A stretch of DNA of 64,000 nucleotides from Ahniella affigens. Its GTDB lineage: Bacteria; Pseudomonadota; Gammaproteobacteria; Xanthomonadales; Ahniellaceae. The stretch spans positions 3,162,001 to 3,226,000 of the forward strand of contig NZ_CP027860.1 of the NCBI RefSeq assembly GCF_003015185.1, in the 5' to 3' direction. A program made the position numbers and the translations under genes. Of the stretch, positions 33,001 through 41,610 are shown in pieces (position 1 is the first letter of the stretch; the number at the start of each line of letters is the position of its first letter). The notes under the pieces are model-generated. The model was not told the origin of the DNA and did no database searches. It worked only from the letters and a program-made list of their open reading frames with translations.

Positions 33001-33638
33001 AGGCCGACCGCTCGCCTTACTGGTACACCCAAGGCGGCAATTGGAACGACTTGAACACCCAGGTCGAGACCGATATCACCGAGACCAAACAGACCGGCAC
33101 CAACCCGTTTACGGTTTCCCGAACCAGGGCCGGCAATGGCTGGGTGACCTACGTGGATGACAGCGCGGAGTACGTCTACTTCTGGAACTTGAACGGCACG
33201 CTGGTTGGTGAGAAGCAGCTCCGGTTTGTCGACGAAACCGGATTCAGTGGTGACAGCAACCGCAGCGGCGGTTGGTTCAACCCAACCGAGAGCGGCTGGG
33301 GCGCGACCGTGACCGACTTCCGCTCCGGCTCAAGCTCCATACGAGGCATATTGGCGTTCCTGTTTGATGCAGCCGGCGAACCGCGCTGGATGACGGGCTC
33401 GACGACCAATCTGGCTGCCAATGCCCAAGTGCCGGCGACCACGGCGTTTACCCATTGCCCGGTGTGCCCAAACTTCGACGACTTTTCCAGCACCACCGTC
33501 AGTACGGGCACCATGCAGATGAACTTCACCAACAGCACGAACGCAACGTTCAACAGTAGCCTGAACTTCCCGGGCAGCATTGGTGGCAGTTGGAATCGTA
33601 CGAACACGCCAATGATTTTGATTACCCCGCCGTTCTAA
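30009..33638 (+). CDS. Secreted lysyl endopeptidase-type serine protease with C-terminal modules
   Basis: Start ATG 30009 follows GAGGGTG; a signal peptide (RISLVAAFVMLLPAGSSLAVA) is followed by a propeptide. The protease domain has FCTGSLVNNTANDRRM, catalytic His at about 248, Asp at about 314 (KSDWTLIELD) and Ser at about 420 (TEPGSSGSPLYN), with many segments (LFWAGWDRSG, IHHPNGDEKRI) like Achromobacter protease I. Then come PKD/beta-sandwich regions and a C-terminal pair of W/G-rich modules (GGWFNPTESGWG) shared with the neighbouring subtilase. 1209 residues, much longer than simple lysyl endopeptidases. Probably exported and perhaps cell-surface associated. Confidence 0.92.
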   Translation: MTFKTRISLVAAFVMLLPAGSSLAVADDSAPVLEAGSTGIVMPALDMAKAISEDALADSKGNPGGWRYALPFGVQVSPRTHGKWMRLPTGQMQWQYRVQAASAVHVNFGFTTYWLPEGAELRIEATDGTEKIRPFTAADNESHRQLWTPPIATQDVTLTLTAPPDRYQQVELVLSRINQGYRGFNFPGKVCKSGNCNTDVACLATEDTWNRERRAVAAIGTNGERFCTGSLVNNTANDRRMLLATATHCNINSGNAASVIAYWNFESATCRRPGSAASGQVNVGPTSNFLTGSRFLVSSPAFNNSIGPAGNKSDWTLIELDDPPNPGSNLFWAGWDRSGTTPTCAVPAVASSTTGLCASIHHPNGDEKRITFSEQNMATSDIGNARNVHWQVQWDSTPPVLPNIVGSGALPPSVTEPGSSGSPLYNANHRLVGVLSGGASFCGAPTSQLNDQYGKLSHAWDYLDTTTTRLRDYLDPTNSGAITLNGIDSGPGCVPMTANLSVTPTSPNVDESTRLNLSISGGTAPYTVAWDVDDDGTIDRVATAIGGTTSLAPHYVRATSTTIKATIRDSQACSTEVSRAINVAGPDIVATAGVPTQLCGDNDAALEPGERWAVPVNLQNSGGNDVDNGVFVFVPGDTGTGDSSELAQTADAFGYTRADNTGPLCRFQAIDMSAQPALSPVAATDTISPFDDGAVSNLSLGPNPFNYYGQNFTQLQMSTNGYLSTSQNDGGGSYANTCGFFPTGADNGYLQALQDDLVVQTGGAMRHAYFANCPRQADAGSAAQGCTVFEWRNVGQYVSSNSTPEGNAVFQAILYDQSFEIVYQYLTPSSDLGESATIGIQNTSASVRNLYSCGNPAATANRAVCFFHPTRQPNTTNLRIDGRPYATVTSLNSGNTLSAGIPFQVSSTAACGAPLKISYLGMADDTAFSARSNTILNTVVGNGGTCNVSNCPLTTTPKALPRSGLYQNLNRLGSGTAAFNIPRDGNPTQFASVWYTAKADRSPYWYTQGGNWNDLNTQVETDITETKQTGTNPFTVSRTRAGNGWVTYVDDSAEYVYFWNLNGTLVGEKQLRFVDETGFSGDSNRSGGWFNPTESGWGATVTDFRSGSSSIRGILAFLFDAAGEPRWMTGSTTNLAANAQVPATTAFTHCPVCPNFDDFSSTTVSTGTMQMNFTNSTNATFNSSLNFPGSIGGSWNRTNTPMILITPPF

Positions 33639-33652
33639 GCGGATTGCAGCCT

Positions 33653-33739
33653 GAACGCTCCTATCACCCCGGGGCGTTCGGACCTGCGCGGTGTCCGGCG
33701 CTTGCCGGACACCGTGCGGTTCTCACCCTCCAGGGTGAG
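33653..33739. repeat. Three hairpins between convergent protease genes
   Basis: Stem 1: GAACGC/GCGTTC (33653-33679). Stem 2: GGTGTCCGGC-GCTT-GCCGGACACC (33690-33713), perfect 10 bp. Stem 3: CTCACCCT-CC-AGGGTGAG (33722-33739), perfect 8 bp. None is followed by a U-tract. Located between two converging stop codons, so bidirectional termination or mRNA end protection is likely. Confidence 0.75.
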
Positions 33740-33756
33740 GATGCTCAGGATTGCCC

Positions 33757-36700
33757 TTACTGACAACTGAGATCAGGCGTCAGCTTGACCCAGTTCACAT
33801 TCGATTGTGACCACGTGCCAGTCAAGCCATTCGTCAAGGTGAACTCACTGCTGAACTGCCCAGCTGAGGCCGAGTTCAGCGTTCGGCTGGCAGTGCCTAC
33901 CTCCAGGCGACTCGTCGGCGTAAACGCACAGTTCGGACAAAAGCCGTGCACTTGATAGAGGGTCTTCTGCAGGCTCGTCGCAAACGTGCCATCGCCGATC
34001 ACCCAGCGCGGCAAACCAACGCTGTCATAAACGTAGATCGCCTCGGCTTCGAAATTGCCCGCAAAGTTCAGAAAGTAGCTCCCCCAACCGGTCTGATCCG
34101 GGCGCAGCCAACCACCACCGACCGACAAATTCCCGTTTGCGCATTGCGGATTGCCAATCGCGACAAATGGCTCGCTGCCGTATTGCCCGTCGAGCTTCCA
34201 GCTATAGGTGAAAGAGCCTTGTCCGGTGAACGTCACAATGACCTCGCCCACCATTTGCGGCAGGTCTCGGACACCGTTCCAGGTTGAACGGTACAGAGGC
34301 GCCGACCACACACCATCATTGCTGCTGGCGGCAGCACCTTGAGCGGTGTACCAGATTGGTTTGCCGGCTTCGTCAAAGGTATACCAAGCCAGCGCCCACA
34401 CTTGCGGTGTAGTCGCCAGGAACACACCGTGGCCACTGCGCGCCGGATTGAAATAGCCATTCGCTTTCGGCTGAACCGTGGTGCCCTGGAACTCGCTGGA
34501 AACCGAGAGTGTGAATGACGCTGGCGTTGTACCGGCATTGACTGGCGTCACATAGTAGCGGCCGGCCGTGAGCTGGGCGCCTTCCAAGCCAACGACCTCA
34601 GTGTTCGTTGCCGACAGCGACCGGAAGGGTTGCGCGTCTCTCGGTGGTGCCGGGGCAACATCGGGGCCAGACAGTGCGCCTTCAAATTTCGACACATAGA
34701 GATCGACATTGCCACCGTTCGTGCCGGGTGCGCTCGCCGTGCGAATGACTAGGGCACTCTGGTTTGGCGGAATGTCCACGACCATGCGTTCATGCGCCTG
34801 GCCTGGCTGAAGATTGATTATCTCGCTGTCGCTGCGCGCATTGAGTACCAGTGCCGGCAAAGCATCGTTCGATCGCGTCAAATCGATCTGGATCGTTCCA
34901 AATTCGCTGGTGGCATCGGCCAGCGACACATAGCTTACTGCTCGCGCGCCAGCCGGCACAGCGCTCAGATTCCACCCGAATGCGAGCGGCAGCCTATCGC
35001 CATAAGCGGTCCGACCGGCCATCGATTCGGTGACCAAATCCAAGCTGCCAGTTTGCACCTCGTTGTAGAGTCGCACATTTACGTCGTCGCCTAGCGCCGA
35101 GCCTTCAAAGGAAAACACGACATACTGATAGCGGTTGGTTCCGGCCCAGGTGCTATCGATCTCGCAGCGCTCGTCTGATCCAAAGCTGACACTCGTGCAC
35201 AACCGTTTGTCATTGAGCCCGTCGCCATCGGTATCCTCAAAGACATATAAGTCAACATCCGGCGCCGTCGCGGAGCTGACTTCTATCAGGATCTTGCCCT
35301 TGGTGCCGGGACGACCAACTGCAGCGGTCGGTTCCGGCAAGTTCACACGCGATTCCTGACGATTGCTGAGGCGAATCGTTTGGCCAGCGAAACTGCGCAA
35401 CGGCCATCCGAGCACGCGAACTTGGTCAATTTCGGCAAGCCGCGGCAGTGCGACCACTTGTCGGCCCACAGTCGGCTGAGCGCCTAAGTCCAGTTTTGGC
35501 GCAACCGCACCGATGCCAGATTCGATCATCACCGGCAACTTCAGAACTTGGTCGCCGCCGCCGGCAGTGCGAACCAGGCGAACCTCGCCGAGCAATTGCG
35601 TTCCAGTCGGCAGGCGATTCGGGATGGTGACCTGCAGCACTAGGTCGGCGGACTCGCCGACCGCCAACGTAGCGGTTGCCGGAGACACTTGGATCTGCGC
35701 ACGCGCGTCGATGCTCGCTTCGAATCGCCAGGCGCCGGCCGTATTGGCCTTGACCTGACGGGTGAACCGACAGCCACTCAAGCAGCGATCCGAGTAGATG
35801 GATGGCAGATTCAGTGATTCTGGGTTACCGCCCGCATCCGGGTTGGCCGCCAGAAAATCGGTGTGTTGTTCCGGGAAATAGAGCCCAACTTGCGCTGCGC
35901 CAGCCAGATTGATCATGCCTGAGCCATCGTCAAGTGGCCCAGCGACGGTCGGTGCGGGACCAAGTGAGTTATCCAAACCGTGTGCGGCACTAAGCTCGAG
36001 CGCGGAGCGCACCTGATCGGGTGACCAATCTGGATGTGCGCCCAACAACAGCGCTGCCGCACCGGTAACGACCGGGGACGCCGCCGACGTGCCGCTGAAT
36101 TCGCTGTAGCCCACCCCGGTTTCCGAAGCAGCGTACGTCAGCGGTCCGGGGGCACCGACATTGGGTTTCAACACGCCCTTGTAAGGCCCGACCGGCCCAC
36201 GCGAGCTGTAATCGGCTAGCAACCCAACGACGCCAGATGGGCCGATCTCGGTCGCCGAAATCGCCGCCCGCAGCGGCGTACCGGCGGTGAGTGCGGTTTG
36301 CAGGGCGTCCCGGAGTCGATTGCCGTCCACAATATTAAGATGCACGGCGGGCAAGTGCATGCCAACTGCCGGCGTCAGGAAATTTCGTCCCAAATAGGGG
36401 CCGTTCAACAAGACAATACCGACCGCACCACCGAGCTTGGCGTTGAAACTCATCTCGACAGCGCGATAGAAGTCTTCTTCACATACAACGATCTTCCCGG
36501 CCAGACTCCCGGGTGGAAATGGATTGGATGCACCGGTTGGCACCGATTCCGACGTACCCTGACCACAAGACGGGAATCCGGTCAGAACGTCTTTTCCATG
36601 GACCAGTGGCGCGTCGGCTGCTGCGGCCGCGATGGCCTGCCCCGTGAGCGTCAGACTGCCGTTAATACCGGGCCCCCGCAGGTTCTCAAGGCGCGTGACG

Positions 36701-37869
36701 AATGCGCCATTGTGGCGATTGGCGGCGACTGCCAGGACCCATGGCGCATTACCCGGCACACGATCGATTTCGCCGCCACGCCCGCCATTGCCAGCACCTG
36801 CAATCGCAATCATTCCGGCCGCACGCGCTTGTAGCAACGCCAGCCCCTCCTCGCTCGTCCAAGGCGATTCGACGAAATCGGAAATGTACGACATGTTGTA
36901 CACATCAACCCCGTCGAGCACGGCTTGATTAATCGACGCCACATCCGCACCTGGTACTGTGATACCCGTATCATTTGGAATCATCTTGTACGAGATGATC
37001 TGCGCCCGCGGCGCCATGCCACTAAAATTCATGGGCAGTTGAAGAGTGGGCGCCGCCACGGTAAACGACACCGGGTTGCCGGCAGCCAGACTGGCAACCT
37101 GCGTGCCGTGTCCGGACAGATCAGCGCCCGCATTCGCACCTTCGGCGCCAGCCTCGGGCGCGAAGTCATAAATCCCGATGAGTTTGTTGTTGCAACGCTG
37201 AGCGCCTACCGGACTGGCACAGGCTCCGAGATAACCTGATGGCGGGCTTGGATGCTGAAAGCCATCCGCCGCTAATGCAGCAAAAGCAGGATGACTGGCC
37301 GTGATTCCCGTATCGCCGATCCCGATCAGAATGCCTTCGCCGCGGGTCGGCAGCGCGCCGGCTACCGCGCCGAACCAAAGGCTGTCAGCACCGGTCGTTT
37401 GCGGTGCTGCAAACGACAGTGGCCGTTTGCGATACGCGGGCGTGACGCGCAGCACATCCGGATGACTCCGGATCACCGCAACGTCGCTGGCATCCGCCTT
37501 GATCGCGAAACCATTACCCACGACGTCCCAACGGGCAGTCATGCGCAGCGATTTGGCCGACCGCACGCCAAGCTCGCCCAACACGCGCTGCTGCTGTTGG
37601 GCGAGATATTGCCGATAGGCCACGACGTTCGCCTGGCGAAAATCCGGAGCGGTCTGGTCTTTCGGTGCGGTCGGTTGATACCCCGACGACTTCCCAAGGT
37701 CCGCCAATTGCGATCGACTGCGAAACGCCAGGACCGATGGCTCGCGCAACGTCACGATGTAGCCAATCGGTGACGGGTCCGACTTCGTCACTGGCTGATC
37801 AACCTCGCCCGCTGTTGCCGCGGTGATCACAACGAGCGGCAGCAGCTGCCAAAGGGCCTTACGAATCAT
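33757..37869 (-). CDS. Secreted subtilase (S8) with PA insert and C-terminal modules
   Basis: A 1370-residue protein; ATG 37869 has AAGGA in front and begins the signal peptide (MIRKALWQLLPLVVITAATAG). After an inhibitor-I9-like propeptide come catalytic Asp186 (GIGDTGI), His254 (LSGHGTQVAS) and Ser595 (FSGTSAASP). A PA domain lies between His and Ser (AGKIVVCEEDFYRA...GIVLLNGPY). Fn3-like and beta-sandwich repeats follow, then the same W/G-rich C-terminal module as in the converging lysyl endopeptidase (GGGWLRPDQTGWG, FCPNC). Likely an extracellular or surface protease. Confidence 0.92.
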   Translation of the reverse strand: MIRKALWQLLPLVVITAATAGEVDQPVTKSDPSPIGYIVTLREPSVLAFRSRSQLADLGKSSGYQPTAPKDQTAPDFRQANVVAYRQYLAQQQQRVLGELGVRSAKSLRMTARWDVVGNGFAIKADASDVAVIRSHPDVLRVTPAYRKRPLSFAAPQTTGADSLWFGAVAGALPTRGEGILIGIGDTGITASHPAFAALAADGFQHPSPPSGYLGACASPVGAQRCNNKLIGIYDFAPEAGAEGANAGADLSGHGTQVASLAAGNPVSFTVAAPTLQLPMNFSGMAPRAQIISYKMIPNDTGITVPGADVASINQAVLDGVDVYNMSYISDFVESPWTSEEGLALLQARAAGMIAIAGAGNGGRGGEIDRVPGNAPWVLAVAANRHNGAFVTRLENLRGPGINGSLTLTGQAIAAAAADAPLVHGKDVLTGFPSCGQGTSESVPTGASNPFPPGSLAGKIVVCEEDFYRAVEMSFNAKLGGAVGIVLLNGPYLGRNFLTPAVGMHLPAVHLNIVDGNRLRDALQTALTAGTPLRAAISATEIGPSGVVGLLADYSSRGPVGPYKGVLKPNVGAPGPLTYAASETGVGYSEFSGTSAASPVVTGAAALLLGAHPDWSPDQVRSALELSAAHGLDNSLGPAPTVAGPLDDGSGMINLAGAAQVGLYFPEQHTDFLAANPDAGGNPESLNLPSIYSDRCLSGCRFTRQVKANTAGAWRFEASIDARAQIQVSPATATLAVGESADLVLQVTIPNRLPTGTQLLGEVRLVRTAGGGDQVLKLPVMIESGIGAVAPKLDLGAQPTVGRQVVALPRLAEIDQVRVLGWPLRSFAGQTIRLSNRQESRVNLPEPTAAVGRPGTKGKILIEVSSATAPDVDLYVFEDTDGDGLNDKRLCTSVSFGSDERCEIDSTWAGTNRYQYVVFSFEGSALGDDVNVRLYNEVQTGSLDLVTESMAGRTAYGDRLPLAFGWNLSAVPAGARAVSYVSLADATSEFGTIQIDLTRSNDALPALVLNARSDSEIINLQPGQAHERMVVDIPPNQSALVIRTASAPGTNGGNVDLYVSKFEGALSGPDVAPAPPRDAQPFRSLSATNTEVVGLEGAQLTAGRYYVTPVNAGTTPASFTLSVSSEFQGTTVQPKANGYFNPARSGHGVFLATTPQVWALAWYTFDEAGKPIWYTAQGAAASSNDGVWSAPLYRSTWNGVRDLPQMVGEVIVTFTGQGSFTYSWKLDGQYGSEPFVAIGNPQCANGNLSVGGGWLRPDQTGWGSYFLNFAGNFEAEAIYVYDSVGLPRWVIGDGTFATSLQKTLYQVHGFCPNCAFTPTSRLEVGTASRTLNSASAGQFSSEFTLTNGLTGTWSQSNVNWVKLTPDLSCQ

Positions 37870-38194
37870 GCTGAATCCTTGCAAGTCGCGCATTTGCAGC
37901 GCTCTGGTGATGAAACGGGTGGTTCTGCAACGTGCAGGCGACGTTTGCGAGCAACCGCAATCGCCGAGCCCACATAGGCCCTACTCGTAATTCGGGAGGC
38001 CAGACGATCAATGCATATTAGTGTACGGAAACAATGCCGTCGACGGCGCAGGCACGCTCCGCAAAGGAGCAGGTGTGTACGGGTTTGTTTCTGAAGCGCC
38101 AGGCCCGAGCCCGACCCAGAATCGAGGCAAATTTAGTAGGCCAGGATGAACGGATTCATAACCGCCATGGCCGCCCGTCCGTTTGCCCAGCCGA
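37870..38194. other. Intergenic region upstream of the subtilase
   Basis: This 325-base gap holds the presumed promoter of the minus-strand subtilase and the 3' end signals of the gene at 38195. A small hairpin GCTCC-GCAAA-GGAGC is at 38056-38070. I see no convincing gene, RNA gene or riboswitch; the short reading frames here lack family features and good ribosome sites. Confidence 0.5.
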
Positions 38195-39328
38195 TTACTC
38201 GAAGCCATTGGCAAAAAGGGTTTCCAACGGCAGTACGGTTGGCACGCAGTTGTAAGTCTCGGCGATCCGCGGCCCGGTATCGAGTACCTGAAAATCCGTG
38301 ATTTGAACCTTGGTCGCGCCACTCGTCTGATCAAAGGTGCGCGAGTTGATTCCAACGGACGCCCAAGAGTTTGTGGTGTAGCGATCACTTTCTGCCGTCA
38401 GCGCGATATTGCCGCCATCGGCCAGCACCATCCCGTACTTCTTCAGGGTACGAAGGATCACTTGCGCTCCCGGGCTGTAATTGGTGAGCGGAAAATCAGC
38501 ACGCAGCCGCAACCGTGACCCGTACGGCACACTGCCGACTGGACCGGCGGGCGCGCCGGCGTGCGAGGCTGGTCGGACATAGAGATATCCGTCCTCGCCG
38601 CCGAGCGTCACATCGTTCGCCATGTTCGGGTTTGGCAACACGAACCGGATGGCATGACCCAGATCCCCGTTGCCCGGAATGGCCGCTGCGATCTCATCGG
38701 CGTTGAACAGCAGCGGTATCATTGGAAATCCGGCGGCATCCGCGCTCGTGCAATGCTCGCCGCGGCCTTCGGGTGGGTACACCACATCCAGTCGCCAGGT
38801 TGCGAGGCACAGCGTGTTCAACGCCGTCTGTGCGTCATTGCGATCGGTCGAATACAGTTCGAAGAGTGTGTTGCCCTGAACCACCAAATAGTGGCAGTCC
38901 TCGCCTTCGTTATCGCAGTCGTACCCAGTCGTGCCCTCGATCGCACCGCCCGCAGGCACCGGAACATTGCCACTCGCATCGCAATCCGGGCTGTAATAGC
39001 CATACGTGGCATGCGGTGCGATCGGCAGCGTGGGCGCGCCAATTGCGGCCCAAACCACGTGATTGGAAAAGTCGATCTGCATGCGGCAGAAACCAAAGCC
39101 GCAGGGATTGCCTCCAATGGCGGCGAGCGTACTGATCATGGTCGCCGAGTTGGGATGCAACGTTGCGGCGCTGATGTCCTGATTCCAGACTGCCCCAGCC
39201 GGAAACCGCGGCAGCACCGCAGCTGGCGCTGCCATGCCGACCAGGCTGGCGCCGAACAGCAGCGCGAGACTGAGCCGCGAACCGTGCCCCGTTCGACTGA
39301 TACCGCGTTGCAATCGTTGTTTGAACAT
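38195..39328 (-). CDS. Exported protein with C-terminal FANGFE tail
   Basis: A 377-residue protein; ATG 39328 is preceded by GGGAGC. The N-terminal signal peptide (GSRLSLALLFGASLVGMAAPAA) is followed by a Cys-containing, beta-rich domain (GNPCGFGFCRMQIDFSNHVVW, YDCDNEGEDCHYLVVQGNTLFELY). The C-terminus is LETLFANGFE, the same ending as the delta-60 protein at 60959. No catalytic motif is seen. Probably secreted or surface-displayed; biochemical role unknown. A conserved beta-helix or jelly-roll fold is possible but not shown. Confidence 0.75.
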   Translation of the reverse strand: MFKQRLQRGISRTGHGSRLSLALLFGASLVGMAAPAAVLPRFPAGAVWNQDISAATLHPNSATMISTLAAIGGNPCGFGFCRMQIDFSNHVVWAAIGAPTLPIAPHATYGYYSPDCDASGNVPVPAGGAIEGTTGYDCDNEGEDCHYLVVQGNTLFELYSTDRNDAQTALNTLCLATWRLDVVYPPEGRGEHCTSADAAGFPMIPLLFNADEIAAAIPGNGDLGHAIRFVLPNPNMANDVTLGGEDGYLYVRPASHAGAPAGPVGSVPYGSRLRLRADFPLTNYSPGAQVILRTLKKYGMVLADGGNIALTAESDRYTTNSWASVGINSRTFDQTSGATKVQITDFQVLDTGPRIAETYNCVPTVLPLETLFANGFE

Positions 39329-39537
39329 TGTGATGCTCCCGGCAGCAAACTGACCTGATTCGCTCTGAGGCCGCTCATTCAACAAACCGAGCATGCCTGA
39401 AAAAGCGAACGGCGTCCGCGTCGGCAGAAGCTGAATCGACGGAGGCGTTTTGGTCGCAATCCGTCGGCAGCGGTCCATCCTGATGCAATGGCCCTCAAGG
39501 CCAAACGTAGTGTCTGCCTGCGGCCAGAACCGAATTC

Positions 39538-39747
39538 TCAGGACTTCGGCATGACCGGTTTGCCGCCGAGCAACCGGGCCGGCAGCAGAATGATCGCGCT
39601 CAGGAGTTCGAACACGCCGTCTACCGCGATGCCAATCAAGCGGAACGGCAGCATCAGCAACCAGACCAGCGGATACAGCACCAACGCCAACAGCGCCAGC
39701 GGCCAGCACAGCACCAGCAGGATCATGAACAGCAGAAACTTCACCAT
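39538..39747 (-). CDS. Small hydrophobic membrane protein
   Basis: A 69-residue protein from ATG 39747 with an AAGGAG site 8 bases upstream. Hydrophobic throughout (MVKFLLFMILLVLCWPLALLALVLYPLVWLLMLPFRLIG region), with two probable membrane segments, ending LLPARLLGGKPVMPKS. No family assigned with certainty. Confidence 0.7.
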   Translation of the reverse strand: MVKFLLFMILLVLCWPLALLALVLYPLVWLLMLPFRLIGIAVDGVFELLSAIILLPARLLGGKPVMPKS

Positions 39748-39987
39748 GGGACGTACTCCTTGTCGGGTTCCAGTCACTGCCGGGACGAAACCTGCCCGGA
39801 CCACTCAACCATATCTGATATCAGCTGAACTGGATTTCAAGGACGTCGCTTGGGATGCGTGAATGACCGGTGCGTCCGCGACTTCCAGAAGGAAGTGCTT
39901 GATTCACGCGGCGCGAGCCGGGTTGGTACCCGACTCGCACTTGGCAAGGCGCCCGTTCTGAGCGCATTCTTACAAGCTACTGGCGCG

Positions 39988-40530
39988 TCAGTACACCAGG
40001 AATTCAGCGCGGCAACCGCGACTGACCCAGACCCCACCGCGATCAAAACCCCAGGACTGCCGGTAGACGCAGGAGCTGTTGCTCATCTGGTAGACGAGTT
40101 CGGCGTTTCGCACACTGCCGACGCCACAGTAGTTGTAGCGACCTTTGTAAGACTCACAGATCACCCGCTGACCGCGGCCATAGCGGCGATCGCCTTGGTC
40201 GCGATACGGTTGGCCACGACCCGGTCCATATTGCCAGCCGCGGCCGTTGCTATAACCCTGCGGAACGGCGAAGTCGGCACGGCAGCCTTCAGAAACCCAG
40301 ATACCGTTGCGGTCGTAGCCCCAGTTGTCGCCCTCGATGCACGCGGTGCGACCCAGGTTGCGCTCGACATAGACACCGCCACCGGTATCAATCGGGCAGT
40401 AATTGTCGCGGTAATCGATCGACTCACAGCGGACAATGTAGCCGCCATTGTCATGATAGGCCTGGCTCTTAGGCGCATAGGCAACCAACACCGCGGACAC
40501 CACACCAACCAGCAGACCGACAACTTTCAT
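39988..40530 (-). CDS. Exported DUF3011 repeat protein
   Basis: A 180-residue protein from ATG 40530 (MKVVGLLVGVVSAVLVAYAPKSQA is a signal peptide). It has two DUF3011 repeats, each with IxCES.....YC, a central xxLGRTxCxxxxxWGYDxxGIWVxxGCRAxF pattern: residues about 35-88 and 125-180. The repeats are separated by a Gly/Arg/Tyr-rich linker. DUF3011 proteins are exported and of unknown function, often two or more lectin-like repeats. Confidence 0.87.
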   Translation of the reverse strand: MKVVGLLVGVVSAVLVAYAPKSQAYHDNGGYIVRCESIDYRDNYCPIDTGGGVYVERNLGRTACIEGDNWGYDRNGIWVSEGCRADFAVPQGYSNGRGWQYGPGRGQPYRDQGDRRYGRGQRVICESYKGRYNYCGVGSVRNAELVYQMSNSSCVYRQSWGFDRGGVWVSRGCRAEFLVY

Positions 40531-40775
40531 GATTGCTCCCGACTCTTGGCTCACTGCACATGCAGCGTGATTCAGTTTAGAACGCACGGCTGAATCGCCG
40601 GGCAATGGCAGGTGTCTGCCACCTGAATGTTGCCAATGATTCACCCCTGATTCCGAAATCTGCAGAAGCCGTGAAATCGCACAGTAGTGCCGGCAAAACG
40701 TGTCGCCACCGCCCCGCTCACGTCAGGATGTTGACCTTCAGCGCAGTCCTGAATACAATGCGCGCCCCTTTACAA

Positions 40776-40850
40776 GGGCGGTTAGCTCAGCGGTAGAGCA
40801 CTGCTTTCACACGGCAGGGGTCATAGGTTCGATCCCTATACCGCCCACCA
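40776..40850 (+). tRNA. tRNA-Val (anticodon CAC)
   Basis: A 75-base cloverleaf: acceptor GGGCGGT/ACCGCCC, D arm GCTCAGCGGTAGAGC, anticodon arm CTGCT-TTCACAC-GGCAG with anticodon CAC (40808-40810), T arm with GGTTCGATCC, and encoded CCA at 40848-40850. Confidence 0.96.
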
Positions 40851-40860
40851 GTTACAGCAA

Positions 40861-40892
40861 CGACGAAGGCTCGCTTTGGCGGGCCTTTGTCG
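40861..40892 (+). terminator. Hairpin terminator after tRNA-Val
   Basis: A 14-bp stem (CGACGAAGGCTCGC / GCGGGCCTTTGTCG, with wobble pairs) and a TTTG loop follow the tRNA by 10 bases; TTTC comes directly after. Only a weak U-tract. The gap 40893-41116 contains nothing recognised. Confidence 0.65.
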
Positions 40893-41116
40893 TTTCAGTA
40901 CGGCGAAAGTACGGCAAAGCGCGAGTATTCCCACTCGGTCAAGGGAGTCGACATCGCCACCACGCTACGACGAGCTTTGGGATTGCGACTTCGGCGCAGC
41001 GGCCTGACCAAGTGTTCAAGTCACCGGCCGCGGATGTGTGTCGTCGAAACGGTGCGCTGAGTACCGGCTGCGGCCGTCATGGGTGGTGTGTTGCATCCGA
41101 TCAGTTGTGCTCGGCG

Positions 41117-41569
41117 TTAGTCCCAGACATAGCGTTCGTCATACGTGATTCCGTACTTCTGAAGGAAGTCTCGGTACTCATCTTGAAACGATCGAGTGCG
41201 GTGGTGTTCTTCCTGGGTGTCGATGTACTGGAGCAGTGCGTCCTTCTGACTCATGCTCACGGAGAAGGCTCCATAGCCTTGCTGCCAGTAAAAGTCTGCA
41301 AAGGCCGAGTCCGGTTCCTTCAGCCATTTGCTGGAGGCCGTCTTGAGCTCTTTCACCAAGTCCGCCACCGACAAAGTGCGCGACAGGCGCACCGCCAGAT
41401 GCACATGATCCGCCACCCCGCCAACGCGATAGGCCTCGCAATCTAATTGCCGCGCCGACCCGGCAAGAAACGCATGCGTGCGCTCACGAATGCCGGGCGC
41501 CAGCCAAGGCTGACGGTCTTTCGTGCTCCAGATCAAGTGAACGAGAATGTTGGACAGAGATTGAGGCAT
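41117..41569 (-). CDS. REP-associated tyrosine transposase (Y1 HUH family)
   Basis: A 150-residue protein starting MPQSLSNILVHLIWSTKDRQ; ATG 41569 is chosen because upstream codons come from palindromic repeats. The HUH motif HVH is at 55-57 (GGVADHVHLAVRL) and the nucleophile Tyr115 lies in LLQYIDTQEEHHR. The C-terminus (FQDEYRDFLQKYGI...DERYVWD) is typical of IS200-like REP-associated transposases. These act on single-stranded hairpins and are held to spread REP/BIME elements. The adjacent array of palindromes begins only 42 bases upstream of its start. Confidence 0.92.
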   Translation of the reverse strand: MPQSLSNILVHLIWSTKDRQPWLAPGIRERTHAFLAGSARQLDCEAYRVGGVADHVHLAVRLSRTLSVADLVKELKTASSKWLKEPDSAFADFYWQQGYGAFSVSMSQKDALLQYIDTQEEHHRTRSFQDEYRDFLQKYGITYDERYVWD

Positions 41570-41610
41570 CTGAAAGCAATTGAAATGTGGCCCGAGAGGG
41601 CATTTGAATT

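Noticed and set aside
38008-38388. 126-codon minus frame upstream of the subtilase
   Set aside because: It runs into the exported protein gene in another frame and has no coding signs.
38195-39808. Long 537-codon version of the FANGFE protein
   Set aside because: The first 160 codons precede a clear ribosome site and signal peptide at 39328 and overlap the small membrane protein gene at 39538-39747.
40776-40850. tRNA-Val as attachment site of the prophage
   Set aside because: The prophage is Mu-like and transposes at random sites, and it ends almost 12 kb away; no integrase of the tyrosine type is present.
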